From the NCBI RefSeq assembly GCF_001975825.1, contig NZ_MTKN01000049.1, forward strand, positions 303 through 60,733: 60,431 nucleotides of DNA, written 5' to 3'. This document shows positions 48,778 to 56,691 of this stretch, one piece after another. How positions within the stretch are numbered: position 1 is the first letter of the stretch; each line of letters starts with the position of its first letter. The notes beneath the pieces were generated by a model. It saw nothing but the letters and a program-made list of their open reading frames with translations, searched no databases and had not been told where the DNA came from. The DNA is from [Flexibacter] sp. ATCC 35208 (GTDB lineage Bacteria > Bacteroidota > Bacteroidia > Chitinophagales > Chitinophagaceae). The position numbers were made by a program, and so were the translations under genes.

Positions 48778-49536
48778 ATGGATACAATTCTTTTACTACA
48801 TGGATGGCCGCAGACCTCGCATATCTGGCGGCATGTGATACCTGCCCTTTCTACACAATACCATCTACTGGCACCAGATCTGCCTGGACTAGGCACTAGT
48901 CCTTTTGCGACACAGTATGATACCGGGCACATCGCTCAATTAATAAAAGATTATCTCGATGCCGAACAGGTACAACAGTGTCATATAGTAGGCCATGATA
49001 TCGGTGGCTGGGTAGCCGTCGCCTTTGCCTTACAATTTGAATCAAGCTGTTTATCACTGACAGTGATGGATGCAGGAATTCCCGGATTGATGCCTTTGCA
49101 GATGTTCCAACCCGGCAATGCGGGAAAGGTATGGCAGTTCTATTTCCATGCGGTAGCTGATATTCCCGAAATATTGGTCATCGGCAAGGAGGAGGAATAT
49201 TTAAACTGGTATTTCAGTCACAAATCATATGTAAAAGGTACGATTGACAATGAAGTCTATTACAAAGCCTACAAAGGAAAGGAGCGCCTGGCAGCAGGTT
49301 TTAATTATTACAGGGCATTCAATACAAGTGCAGAACAAAACAAGGCGCAGCTAAGAAAATTGAAGATACCGGTAATGGCTGTAGGAGGGGAGTATGCAGT
49401 AGGAGAAAATATGCGGGCAGTAGCAAAGGAGTTGTCAGAAGCGGGAAGGACTGTGGTGATACCGGACTGTGGGCATTATATCCCGGAAGAACAGCCGGTA
49501 GCCGTGGTGAGTTTGTTAAGAGAATTCCTGGAATAG
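48778..49536 (+). CDS. Cytosolic alpha/beta hydrolase
   Basis: 252 aa from ATG 48778; the frame extends upstream only because it reads through the tandem array. Motifs: LLLHGWPQTSHIWRHV (oxyanion loop), the nucleophile elbow GHDIGGWVA (aspartate as nucleophile, as in epoxide hydrolases and haloalkane/haloacetate dehalogenases), and CGHYIPEEQP with the catalytic histidine. So it is likely an epoxide hydrolase or dehalogenase-like enzyme. Its 3' end is duplicated. Confidence 0.88.
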   Translation: MDTILLLHGWPQTSHIWRHVIPALSTQYHLLAPDLPGLGTSPFATQYDTGHIAQLIKDYLDAEQVQQCHIVGHDIGGWVAVAFALQFESSCLSLTVMDAGIPGLMPLQMFQPGNAGKVWQFYFHAVADIPEILVIGKEEEYLNWYFSHKSYVKGTIDNEVYYKAYKGKERLAAGFNYYRAFNTSAEQNKAQLRKLKIPVMAVGGEYAVGENMRAVAKELSEAGRTVVIPDCGHYIPEEQPVAVVSLLREFLE

Positions 49537-49569
49537 TAGTGCTTTTTACTGAGAGAATTCCTGGAATAG
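49519..49569 (+). repeat. Exact duplicate of the hydrolase gene end
   Basis: The last 18 nt of the gene, AGAGAATTCCTGGAATAG (49519-49536, R-E-F-L-E-stop), recur identically at 49552-49569, 33 nt away and in the same reading register. Confidence 0.85.
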
Positions 49570-49644
49570 CGGAATGGTGTTGGTTCCCTGTAAATTTCCA
49601 GAAACGCGCTGGTAGTTAATAGCTCTGTGTAAATAACCCAATAG

Positions 49645-49992
49645 CTATTTCGCCCCCGTCACTTCACTCCTGTAAATCACCTGGTGCTGATACTCCCCCA
49701 GCACCACCTTCCCATACACAATCCTCGTCCACCCATTCTCATGCCCATGATTATTCGCAATCAAATACCCCTTATGCGCATCCATCTTAATCACCTTATG
49801 CGCATCAATATACCTCCCTTTCACCTTACAAAACACAATATCTCCAATCTGATATCCCTCCGCTCTCACAAACGTCAAGGTACTCCCACTCTTCAAAATC
49901 GGTAACATCGAACTCCCAAAGGCTTTCATCTTTCCCGTCCCATTTTGGGCCAATTCACTCTTTAATCTTTCAAATTTGTTCATCTTATTCAA
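49645..49992 (-). CDS. S24/S26-like peptidase-fold protein
   Basis: 115 aa. GSSMLPILKSGSTL contains the S-x-M-x-P signature of the signal peptidase/LexA superfamily (catalytic serine). A lysine in AHKVIK may be the general base, and IANNHGHENGW is the usual later segment. There is no DNA-binding domain and no membrane helix, so it may be a small stand-alone phage-repressor-like or self-cleaving protein. ATG 49983 is an alternative start. Function not determined. Confidence 0.65.
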   Translation of the reverse strand: MNKMNKFERLKSELAQNGTGKMKAFGSSMLPILKSGSTLTFVRAEGYQIGDIVFCKVKGRYIDAHKVIKMDAHKGYLIANNHGHENGWTRIVYGKVVLGEYQHQVIYRSEVTGAK

Positions 49993-50084
49993 TTTTTAAT
50001 ACCCAAATATCCACCCCTCCTGCGCAGCTTTTTTGCGCAGTATTACATTTTTTTATATATTTATCCCTATAAAGACCTATTCCT

Positions 50085-50627
50085 ATGAGCAACAATCTTG
50101 TCATCAATCAGGTGATCCCCCACCTGACCGGTTTGATGTTTACTGCCCCCGACAAATTCTTTGCCCAGACAAAAGCGGTCGCAGCAACAATGTCTCCTCA
50201 AACACTCCCTTTATTACGTAGTCACCTCCATTCGGACTTACCCGTTCCCGACGGTGTAGATCAGTCACAACTGGGCCTCACAGGATGGTTATCCGCCTGT
50301 CAGTACACCATTTTCGAAGTCATTTATCATATTGGCACCCCGGCAGTTCCTATGCTGAAAGAGATTGCCTTTGGCGAATACGACTGGATCCAGGCAAATG
50401 CCCTCGACCTCCTGACCCGCTTCTATATGGATGGCAAATTAGGGGCAGAGATCATCGATGAAATTGATTCTAATCTGGGTGACATGCGATATGAATCACA
50501 TTTATATTACGCACAACATTTGATAGCTTTGAGGCGCAAAGATCAACGATATGAAACGCAGGTGATTCAGCGGATAAAAAGCCCACATCTGCATGACGCC
50601 ATCAAAGAAATCATGAATGAAAGATGA
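50085..50627 (+). CDS. Hypothetical protein, helical repeat-like
   Basis: 180 aa soluble protein, unrecognised. A run of amphipathic helices (YTIFEVIYHIG, AVPMLKEIAFG, IQANALDLLTRF) gives the look of HEAT-type helical repeats. It shares a 4-base overlap with the following membrane protein gene (ATGA), so the two are co-translated. Confidence 0.65.
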   Translation: MSNNLVINQVIPHLTGLMFTAPDKFFAQTKAVAATMSPQTLPLLRSHLHSDLPVPDGVDQSQLGLTGWLSACQYTIFEVIYHIGTPAVPMLKEIAFGEYDWIQANALDLLTRFYMDGKLGAEIIDEIDSNLGDMRYESHLYYAQHLIALRRKDQRYETQVIQRIKSPHLHDAIKEIMNER

Positions 50628-51175
50628 CTTATGAACGGCCACTAAACGAACAGGAAGAAGCCTACTTTAAAAGCAGACTAAGACACCGCAACTATTGCAG
50701 AATAGCCATCTGGCCATTACTAGGCATATTAATAGGTATATTGACACAAGCCTGGCAAGGGATTATTTTCTTTCTGGCAATGGGTACGTGGCTCACGTTT
50801 TTCATCAACTTTCACTACCGGGAAGTCAGGCGTTTCTTACAAAAAAATCGAATCACAGTACTCCCCATCCGCGCCACCCGATATCTAAAAGTGAGAGAAC
50901 AGTTTGGTGATGGTGACTCATATTTGTTTCAATTAACAGATGACACGATTATTCTGGTGAATATGCAGACATCATTTGAACCAACAGATGATTTCGAAAT
51001 TATCACGGGCTATGGTATGCATGACCAGATCATCTATCGACATTTTATGCATATTGGCGATCCTATACCACTTGTAGCTGAAATAAATGATCCTTTAATC
51101 AATCCACCATTTGAGTTTACAGAATATCAAACTTATAGTGTGGCACATGGCCAGATAGAAGATCTGTTAGTATAA
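50624..51175 (+). CDS. Membrane protein paired with the helical protein
   Basis: 183 aa, unrecognised. Two hydrophobic helices (about 24-40 and 43-60) are followed by a soluble, beta-rich C-terminal domain of about 110 residues (ITVLPIRATRYLKVREQF). It overlaps the preceding gene by four bases, indicating joint expression. No catalytic motif is visible. Confidence 0.65.
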   Translation: MTYERPLNEQEEAYFKSRLRHRNYCRIAIWPLLGILIGILTQAWQGIIFFLAMGTWLTFFINFHYREVRRFLQKNRITVLPIRATRYLKVREQFGDGDSYLFQLTDDTIILVNMQTSFEPTDDFEIITGYGMHDQIIYRHFMHIGDPIPLVAEINDPLINPPFEFTEYQTYSVAHGQIEDLLV

Positions 51176-51260
51176 CCCTTTTTGTCATAAAACCCTTCAA
51201 CTACTTAAACATTTTCCCCCTCCGCATTCCCGTCCTTTGCCCTAACAAAATCAACATCAC

Positions 51261-51608
51261 ATGATACCATCAGTTGAAACCATGATAGAGCAATACGTCA
51301 ACACCTGGAATGCGACCCACCTCGACGCCTACAAAACAGGCTTCACCTCCTGCTGGGCGCCGGACGCCATTTACACCGACCCCAACCATGCCCACATCCA
51401 GGGTGTAGACGCCCTCGCCGACCTCGCCCAAACCTCCTGGAACAAAGTCCCCGGCAGAATATTCAACATCCTCAAACGGCCCGTTTTCCACCACAACAGT
51501 GGCCGATATTACTGGACCGTTGCCCTACCGGAAGGCCCCCGCCAAGGCCTCGACTATTTCGAATTCAATGACCAATTCCAGATCACCCGCCTTGTCAGCT
51601 TTTTTTAA
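51261..51608 (+). CDS. SnoaL/NTF2-like small protein
   Basis: 115 aa, a cone-shaped NTF2-like fold suggested by the pattern VNTWNATHLDAYKTGFT, APDAIYTDPNHAHIQGVDAL and a C-terminal beta stretch with DYFEFNDQFQITRLVSFF. Members serve as small-molecule isomerases, hydrolases or binding proteins. It lies 23 nt before the Crp-type gene on the same strand. The base composition is GC-rich compared with neighbours. Confidence 0.8.
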   Translation: MIPSVETMIEQYVNTWNATHLDAYKTGFTSCWAPDAIYTDPNHAHIQGVDALADLAQTSWNKVPGRIFNILKRPVFHHNSGRYYWTVALPEGPRQGLDYFEFNDQFQITRLVSFF

Positions 51609-51631
51609 TATCTTTTGCATTAAAAGGCTAC

Positions 51632-52204
51632 ATGCACAACCGGTTCCTCACCAATTTAGCACTACACATCTCCCTGGATCCATCTGAAACAGACCTCGTC
51701 CTGGCAAAACTCCATTCACGGCAGGTAAAAAAGAATACCTACCTCCTGCGCGAAGGAGACATCTGCAGACATTTTTATTTTGTCAATGAAGGCTGTATCA
51801 GATTATTCCACACAGATAGCAAAGGTGAAGATCACAATATTTTATTCTGTCCCGAAAACTGGTGGATCACAGACATCACCAGTTTTTCGGGACAACTACC
51901 TGCATTCTATAGCATCAGTACAATGGAAGATTCAGAAATATTCTACTTCACTCATGATGAATTAGAACAACTCTATCTCACCGTTCCAAAGATCGAACGC
52001 TTTTTCCGTATATTAATTCAAAACGGCTTCAGCATGTACCAAAGGCGTATCACCTCCAATCTATCACTGGCAGCCGATGAAAGATATGCCCGTTTTAGTC
52101 AGCTATACCCCGGCATCGAACAAAGAATTACCCAAAAACAAATCGCTTCGTATCTCGGCATTACACCCGCATTCCTCAGTATGATCCGGGGAAAGAAACT
52201 ATGA
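51632..52204 (+). CDS. Crp/Fnr-family transcriptional regulator
   Basis: 190 aa. A cyclic-nucleotide-binding-like beta-roll (TYLLREGDICRHFYFVNEG, WWITDITSFSGQ) is followed by a C-terminal helix-turn-helix (QKQIASYLGITPAFLSMI). It lacks the Fnr cysteine ligands. It starts 23 nt after the SnoaL-like gene, so the two may be co-transcribed. Its end overlaps the convergent methyltransferase gene by 6 bp. Confidence 0.87.
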   Translation: MHNRFLTNLALHISLDPSETDLVLAKLHSRQVKKNTYLLREGDICRHFYFVNEGCIRLFHTDSKGEDHNILFCPENWWITDITSFSGQLPAFYSISTMEDSEIFYFTHDELEQLYLTVPKIERFFRILIQNGFSMYQRRITSNLSLAADERYARFSQLYPGIEQRITQKQIASYLGITPAFLSMIRGKKL

Positions 52205-52801
52205 TTTCTTACACTTTATCAGGTAAAACGGATAGTTCTCCGTTACCTCATTGACTTCATACAACCCCGCATTCCCAAATTCCGCCTGAATAGACTCCCT
52301 GTCATAAAAGTACAGATTCACCCCACCAAACATTTCATATCTATCCTCACTCAACCTGGTCCCCTGCCCATAAGTAGGCGCAGCTTTCGAAATCACCGTA
52401 AACACCATATACCCACCCGGTTCCAGCTGTTCATAACAATCCCGGATCAATTTCGCCCGCTCACTACCATCCAGTAAATGAATCAGTGCATAACAAAACA
52501 CCCCGTCATATTTCTCTTTATCAAACGGCATCTCCGTAACAGAACCATGATAAATCGTCATGGCCGTTCCATAATGTTTCCGCGCCATATCAATGGCAGT
52601 CTGGGAGATCTCAATCCCCGTCACATGCATCCCATTCTCCCTGAAGATCTCCGCATTCCGGCCATAACCATACCCAAGTACCAACACTTTTTTCACCCCT
52701 TGCTGCAGGAAGAGTTCCTTTGTCAATATAGCCGATTGAGCAGGCTCAAAGCCCCACATCTCCTGCTTTTCATTAAAACTCTTTTCCCAGAATTCTGTCA
52801 T
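52199..52801 (-). CDS. SAM-dependent methyltransferase (TehB/class I)
   Basis: 200 aa Rossmann methyltransferase with SAM motif KVLVLGYGYGRNAEIF and a later VFCYALIHLL. Resembles TehB-like and thiopurine-type methyltransferases. It is soluble. It overlaps the convergent Crp gene by 6 bp and is divergent from the YcxB-like gene with 30 nt between starts. The substrate is unknown. Confidence 0.85.
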   Translation of the reverse strand: MTEFWEKSFNEKQEMWGFEPAQSAILTKELFLQQGVKKVLVLGYGYGRNAEIFRENGMHVTGIEISQTAIDMARKHYGTAMTIYHGSVTEMPFDKEKYDGVFCYALIHLLDGSERAKLIRDCYEQLEPGGYMVFTVISKAAPTYGQGTRLSEDRYEMFGGVNLYFYDRESIQAEFGNAGLYEVNEVTENYPFYLIKCKKS

Positions 52802-52831
52802 AATTCTCTACCTTTATTAAAAATATTTTGA

Positions 52832-53290
52832 ATGACGTCTTTTTCACATACTTCTAAAATATCCCCTGCAGCCTACATAAAATTCCTCTATGCTCAATTC
52901 TATAAAAAGCCAACGATCCTCGTTCTCTACCTCTTTGCTTTCTACTTTCTGACCCGTATCATAAATGATACCGCAGGTATCCCTTCATTTGAGTTTTATT
53001 TTATCATTTTCAGCGTTATTTTCCCTAGTTTGATGATATACCTCACTTTGAAGAAACCAGGCGTAAAAAGGTACGTTTACGCCCCATTACAATATACCTT
53101 TACCGACGAAGCCATACTTATCCAGGGCGAAGACTTCAAAACCGAATTAAAATGGTCTGCCATCCGTAATGTGAAGGTAATGAAGCACCTTCTTTTCTTC
53201 AAAACAACAAGAACCAATGGTACCCTTTTCGATAAAGACCTGCTCACACCCGAAGAATTGGCATTTATCCAATCCAAAATAGCTGCTTAA
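52832..53290 (+). CDS. YcxB-like membrane protein
   Basis: 152 aa. Two hydrophobic helices (about 28-45 and 51-70) are followed by a cytosolic beta-rich domain (YTFTDEAILIQGEDFKTELK), with W-S-A-I-R-N-V and a final FDKDLLTPEELAFIQ, the pattern of YcxB-type proteins. Function is unknown. Its end overlaps that of the convergent MFS gene by 4 bp. Confidence 0.75.
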   Translation: MTSFSHTSKISPAAYIKFLYAQFYKKPTILVLYLFAFYFLTRIINDTAGIPSFEFYFIIFSVIFPSLMIYLTLKKPGVKRYVYAPLQYTFTDEAILIQGEDFKTELKWSAIRNVKVMKHLLFFKTTRTNGTLFDKDLLTPEELAFIQSKIAA

Positions 53291-54522
53291 TTATACAGTT
53301 TCTTCGAATGTTGTTCGAGTGTTGTTCGAATGCTGTTCGAGTGTTGTTCGAATCCGCTTCGAGTGTTCTTCGACGCTTGTTCGACGCTAGTTCGACGCTT
53401 GTTCGAATAAACCCCTACCAAAAACGCCCCGCCTAACAACCCCAAACTCACCCAAACCACCGCATGTACCCCTCCATAGACAATCACCATGCCGCCTGCC
53501 GTCGTACCGATTGTGACTGCCAGATTGCCACAGGAAGTAAATACACTACTTATAAACTCCGGCGCCTCCGGTGCCGACGATATCACATTCATATTCGATA
53601 TTAAAAATCCCCCCGTATGCACAAATCCCCATAACAACACCACCCCCACCATCGCATAGATACTCCCTCCGAAAAAATAAACCAACCCCAACACACCCCC
53701 TAACAAAAGAATAAACCCTAAGGTAGTCTTCTCCATACTCCTACTCAATAACCTTCCGGAAAGCCAGTTCCCCCCAATCCCCACCACACCAAACAACAAC
53801 AACATCACACTTATCCACATTTCATTCATTCCCGTCACTTCCTTCAAATACACAGAAAAATACCCATAGGTCGCATACATCGCCGCTATCATCAAACAAG
53901 CCAATACAAACTGTCTCCACATCCTCACACTCTTTAACACGGCCAGTTGTGCGCCATACGATTGCCTGACACCCACCGGCATAGAAGGCATCAACACCCA
54001 CAAACCCAACATCGACAACACATTCACACCTCCACACAACAAAAACGCTGCCTTCCAGCTAAACAAAGTAGCCATGTAAGCAGTCAGCGGTACGCCTAAC
54101 ACACTCGCTATCGTAAACCCACCAAACACAATCCCCGCCGCCCTCGGCGCTTCTTGCTCCGGCACACTTTTAATCGCGATCGTCAATGCAATCGACCAAA
54201 ACACCGGATGCAAAAACGCCGGCAACATCCGCAAACACAACAAAACATAAAAGTTATGCGTACATGCCGACAAAAATGTGGATACTGCAAACACACCTAA
54301 TGCCATCACCATCGCATGCTTACGATTCAACCCCGAAAACAACGACACCATAAACGGCCCAAACAATGCAATCACCAATGCAAACGCACTCAATAACCAC
54401 CCAGCCCTATCCGTTCCTATCCTGAACGCCGCTGCTAATTGCGGTAATATCCCGATCACACTAAACTCCGTAGTAGTGATCCCCAATACCCCCAATCCTA
54501 ATAGATATAATTTCCCTTTCAT
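53287..54522 (-). CDS. MFS drug/sugar efflux transporter
   Basis: 411 aa from ATG 54522; the frame extends 14 codons upstream. It has about 12 hydrophobic helices with the DHA1-family (AraJ/NepI-like) features: TTTEFSVIGILPQLA in helix 1, GLNRKHAM in loop 2-3 and FGPFMVSLFS. It likely exports small compounds by proton exchange. Its C-terminal tail of about 40 residues is built of repeats ending EQHS. It is divergent from an HxlR regulator gene, which probably controls it. Confidence 0.9.
   Translation of the reverse strand: MKGKLYLLGLGVLGITTTEFSVIGILPQLAAAFRIGTDRAGWLLSAFALVIALFGPFMVSLFSGLNRKHAMVMALGVFAVSTFLSACTHNFYVLLCLRMLPAFLHPVFWSIALTIAIKSVPEQEAPRAAGIVFGGFTIASVLGVPLTAYMATLFSWKAAFLLCGGVNVLSMLGLWVLMPSMPVGVRQSYGAQLAVLKSVRMWRQFVLACLMIAAMYATYGYFSVYLKEVTGMNEMWISVMLLLFGVVGIGGNWLSGRLLSRSMEKTTLGFILLLGGVLGLVYFFGGSIYAMVGVVLLWGFVHTGGFLISNMNVISSAPEAPEFISSVFTSCGNLAVTIGTTAGGMVIVYGGVHAVVWVSLGLLGGAFLVGVYSNKRRTSVEQASKNTRSGFEQHSNSIRTTLEQHSKKLYN
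53291..53408 (-). repeat. 12-bp tandem repeats inside the MFS C-terminus
   Basis: About ten units of TGTTCGAGTGTT-type sequence (53302-53405) fall within the coding region and give the charged tail with SVEQAS, GFEQHS and TLEQHS. The period keeps the frame. Neither gene outside the overlap shares it. Confidence 0.85.
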
Positions 54523-54578
54523 GCGCTTACATATTTTTTGCGCAAATTTGCAGGAAACAATCACCCAACTGATCGTAT

Positions 54579-54615
54579 ATACTTTTTAGTATGCTACTTA
54601 CTTTTAGGAAAGTAA
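54579..54615. promoter_or_regulatory. Two inverted repeats between MFS and HxlR genes
   Basis: ATACT-TTTT-AGTAT (54579-54592) and TTACTTT-TAGG-AAAGTAA (54598-54615) lie upstream of the HxlR ATG. Both contain ACTTTTTA or ACTTTTAG, 19 bp apart. They are plausible operators for the HxlR dimer acting on both genes. Confidence 0.55.
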
Positions 54616-54627
54616 ACCAATAACAAC

Positions 54628-54981
54628 ATGCCTGAATTCTTTCACGACAGCAAACTATATTATACGCCTATTGAGTTTGCACTCAGACACATCGGCGGTA
54701 CCTGGAAAATGCCGATACTATGGCGCTTACAAAACAAAACCCTACGCTATGGTGAATTAAAGAAAGATATTCCCCACATTACCGACAAAATGCTTACCAC
54801 ACAACTGAGAGAACTGGAAGAGCTAGCACTCGTAACCCGCACCCTGTATGCAGGTGTACCACCCAAAGTAGAATATACCCTCACAGAAAAAGGAATGAAA
54901 GCCATCCCCGTTATCGAAACAATTATGAAATATGGATTTGACCTGATCCAGGAAGCAGGCATCGAATACCCACCCAAATAA
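54628..54981 (+). CDS. HxlR-family transcriptional regulator
   Basis: 117 aa winged helix: RHIGGTWKMPILWRLQNKTL, ELKKDIPHITDKMLTTQLRELE and VEYTLTEKGMKAIPVIE. It is divergent from the MFS gene and probably represses it and itself through the inverted repeats in between. No redox cysteine is present. It is followed by a remnant coding stretch and a hairpin. Confidence 0.88.
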   Translation: MPEFFHDSKLYYTPIEFALRHIGGTWKMPILWRLQNKTLRYGELKKDIPHITDKMLTTQLRELEELALVTRTLYAGVPPKVEYTLTEKGMKAIPVIETIMKYGFDLIQEAGIEYPPK

Positions 54982-55021
54982 ATAATCGATATCACCACCG
55001 ACCTCATCCCCCATTCAATAG

Positions 55022-55156
55022 GCGGAGTCAACATCTGACCCTACAAATTCCACCTTCATTTCCTTTACCACTGAACCAGGCCCAAAGTACATATTGAAGT
55101 ACCACAGGAAAAAGGACTTCTATCTGAAAGAGGAAACCAGCATGTGGAGCTTCTAA
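55022..55156 (+). pseudogene. Possible remnant of a deleted gene 3' end
   Basis: An open frame of 44 codons follows an in-frame TAG (55019-55021) and has no start of its own. It ends DFYLKEETSMWSF-stop. Its codon use looks real (PGPKYILKYHRKKDF) and it lies on the same strand as the HxlR gene, in an otherwise unexplained gap. It overlaps the terminator. This may be a fragment of a lost gene. Confidence 0.35.
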
Positions 55157-55557
55157 AAAAACAGAGGTTGTGGTACATCAAAGACCACAACCTCTGTTTT
55201 TCCAATTACTTCTTTTCTATGCGCTACCCCCAGTTCTACAAGGTTTGTAATCACTCCTCTCATCGACCGTCCATACTCCGTCAGTTCGTATTCTACAGTG
55301 ACATCGTCAAGACCGCGTTTTACAATATGATGTTCTTCCAGATCTTTCAGCACGGAAGACAATACCTTGGCAGAAACCCCACCTGGAATAGCTGTCTGTA
55401 AGTCTTTAAAACGTCGTTTCTCATGTTGTAAGAGCTGGAGAATCACTTCCATTTTCCACTTGCCATTCAGCACATCCAGGATGTCGTGTGCGACTCCCAG
55501 TTGCTGGTTGCAGTCCTTGTTCGAACTGAGCATTGTCTGTATTGGACATCCTTTCAT
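55153..55557 (-). CDS. HxlR-family transcriptional regulator
   Basis: 134 aa. The winged helix shows LNGKWKMEVILQLLQHEKRR, FKDLQTAIPGGVSAKVLSSVL and EYELTEYGRSMRGVI. An N-terminal cysteine (K-G-C-P, C4) and a second in K-D-C-N may be redox-active, as in some HxlR sensors. Its last 15 codons overlap a long terminator hairpin. The NmrA-type oxidoreductase gene upstream on the same strand may be a target. Confidence 0.86.
   Translation of the reverse strand: MKGCPIQTMLSSNKDCNQQLGVAHDILDVLNGKWKMEVILQLLQHEKRRFKDLQTAIPGGVSAKVLSSVLKDLEEHHIVKRGLDDVTVEYELTEYGRSMRGVITNLVELGVAHRKEVIGKTEVVVFDVPQPLFF
55157..55201. terminator. Perfect 18-bp terminator inside the HxlR gene end
   Basis: AAAAACAGAGGTTGTGGT pairs fully with its complement over ACATCAAAG. 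It encodes the last residues of the HxlR protein on the minus strand and would stop plus-strand transcription from the other HxlR gene. Confidence 0.85.
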
Positions 55558-55715
55558 ACCATAAAAATAAAATTTTTTATGCCATCCGGATATTTGCTTT
55601 TAAAGTAGCCTGCTTACCAGTATACTGCTGGGGATAAATATTACCTGAGATAGTTGCTTTCTTCAAAAGGTTGTCTACATAAAGATTCCCTTTCTACAAA
55701 TCTACAAAGCCCCCT

Positions 55716-55766
55716 CTGCGAAAGAGTTTTCAGCTACTTTTAAAAAGCAGCTGAAAACTCTTTCGC
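55716..55766. terminator. 51-nt near-perfect palindrome across the NmrA gene stop codon
   Basis: The 19-nt arm TGCGAAAGAGTTTTCAGCT (55716-55734) pairs fully with 55748-55766. The inner CTTTT/AAAAG nearly completes the palindrome, with one wobble. The stop codon (55740-55742) lies in the centre. The trailing T-run is absent, so it may be a processing or stability element as much as a terminator. Confidence 0.7.
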
Positions 55767-56615
55767 AAATTCTTCAATAGTTGTACGTCCCATTTCCTTT
55801 GGTGGATGCAGATCATAATCAGACCTCATGGCACCACTGTGAATCGCTGCACCCAGTTCTACCAATGGTGTTACCTGAAAGGGTTGCATCCCTCGTTCTA
55901 ACAGCGCCTTTGTTACCTGCTCATCTGATAAAGTGACCCATTGCAGATCAGGCTTCCCGATTGCTGCACCGATGGCCTTTGCAGCAGCACTGGCAGTGAT
56001 ATCTACTCTGGCTACATAACGTACCAGATCGCTTTCTTTTTTCACTAACTCCTCTGCCGCAACAGTGGCAATATCTCTTGGATGTACCATCACTACCTTA
56101 TCATCACCACCATAATTAGAACCAATAAATCCTGCATGTTTGATCATGCCCACAAAACTATACAGGTTGGTAAAAAATGAACCGGGACGTAAATGTGTGA
56201 CAGCAACTTCATTGAGCGTATTAATAATCTGCTCTGCATGATAAGACCCCGTAATAAAACCAGTTCCTTTTTCTAAATGAGCCCCCCAACTGCTGAGGTG
56301 TACAATACGTTTTACACCAGCAGCCTTTACTGCCGCCACATAACTACGCGCAATGGTGGAATAATATTCAATATGATCAGGTGCACCGAAATTAGGTGGC
56401 TCCATCGCAAACAGTGCATCTGCTCCTTCCAACGTCTTTGTAAGAAAATCAACATCTTCCAGTTTGCCGATAGCGGCCTTTGCACCCAACGCTGCTATAT
56501 CCTGTTGCTTTTCGGGATTCGTGCTGATGACAGTAACCCGATGTCCCTGCTGTAATAAATCCTGCGTCAATGGCTTGCCTATGTTCCCAAGAGAACCAGT
56601 GATAACAATGTGCAT
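55740..56615 (-). CDS. NmrA/QOR2-like NAD(P)-binding oxidoreductase
   Basis: 291 aa atypical SDR. The N-terminal Rossmann motif VITGSLGNIGKPLTQDLLQQ with a downstream GKLEDVDFLTKTLEGADALF matches NmrA and quinone oxidoreductase 2-type proteins. The catalytic YxxxK is not conserved, which is usual for NmrA. It could reduce quinones or sense redox state. The gene's end lies inside a long palindrome. An HxlR gene follows on the same strand, a common neighbour. Confidence 0.85.
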   Translation of the reverse strand: MHIVITGSLGNIGKPLTQDLLQQGHRVTVISTNPEKQQDIAALGAKAAIGKLEDVDFLTKTLEGADALFAMEPPNFGAPDHIEYYSTIARSYVAAVKAAGVKRIVHLSSWGAHLEKGTGFITGSYHAEQIINTLNEVAVTHLRPGSFFTNLYSFVGMIKHAGFIGSNYGGDDKVVMVHPRDIATVAAEELVKKESDLVRYVARVDITASAAAKAIGAAIGKPDLQWVTLSDEQVTKALLERGMQPFQVTPLVELGAAIHSGAMRSDYDLHPPKEMGRTTIEEFAKEFSAAF

Positions 56616-56691
56616 GGTGAATTATTTTTTATAGGACAAAGATCTATCGAAATAGGGTTCCTGATAAGGGCTGAAAGATGGGAAGATTGGG

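Noticed and set aside
49645..49992. Prophage marker
   Set aside because: The S24/S26-like protein has no DNA-binding domain and there are no phage structural or integration genes around it.
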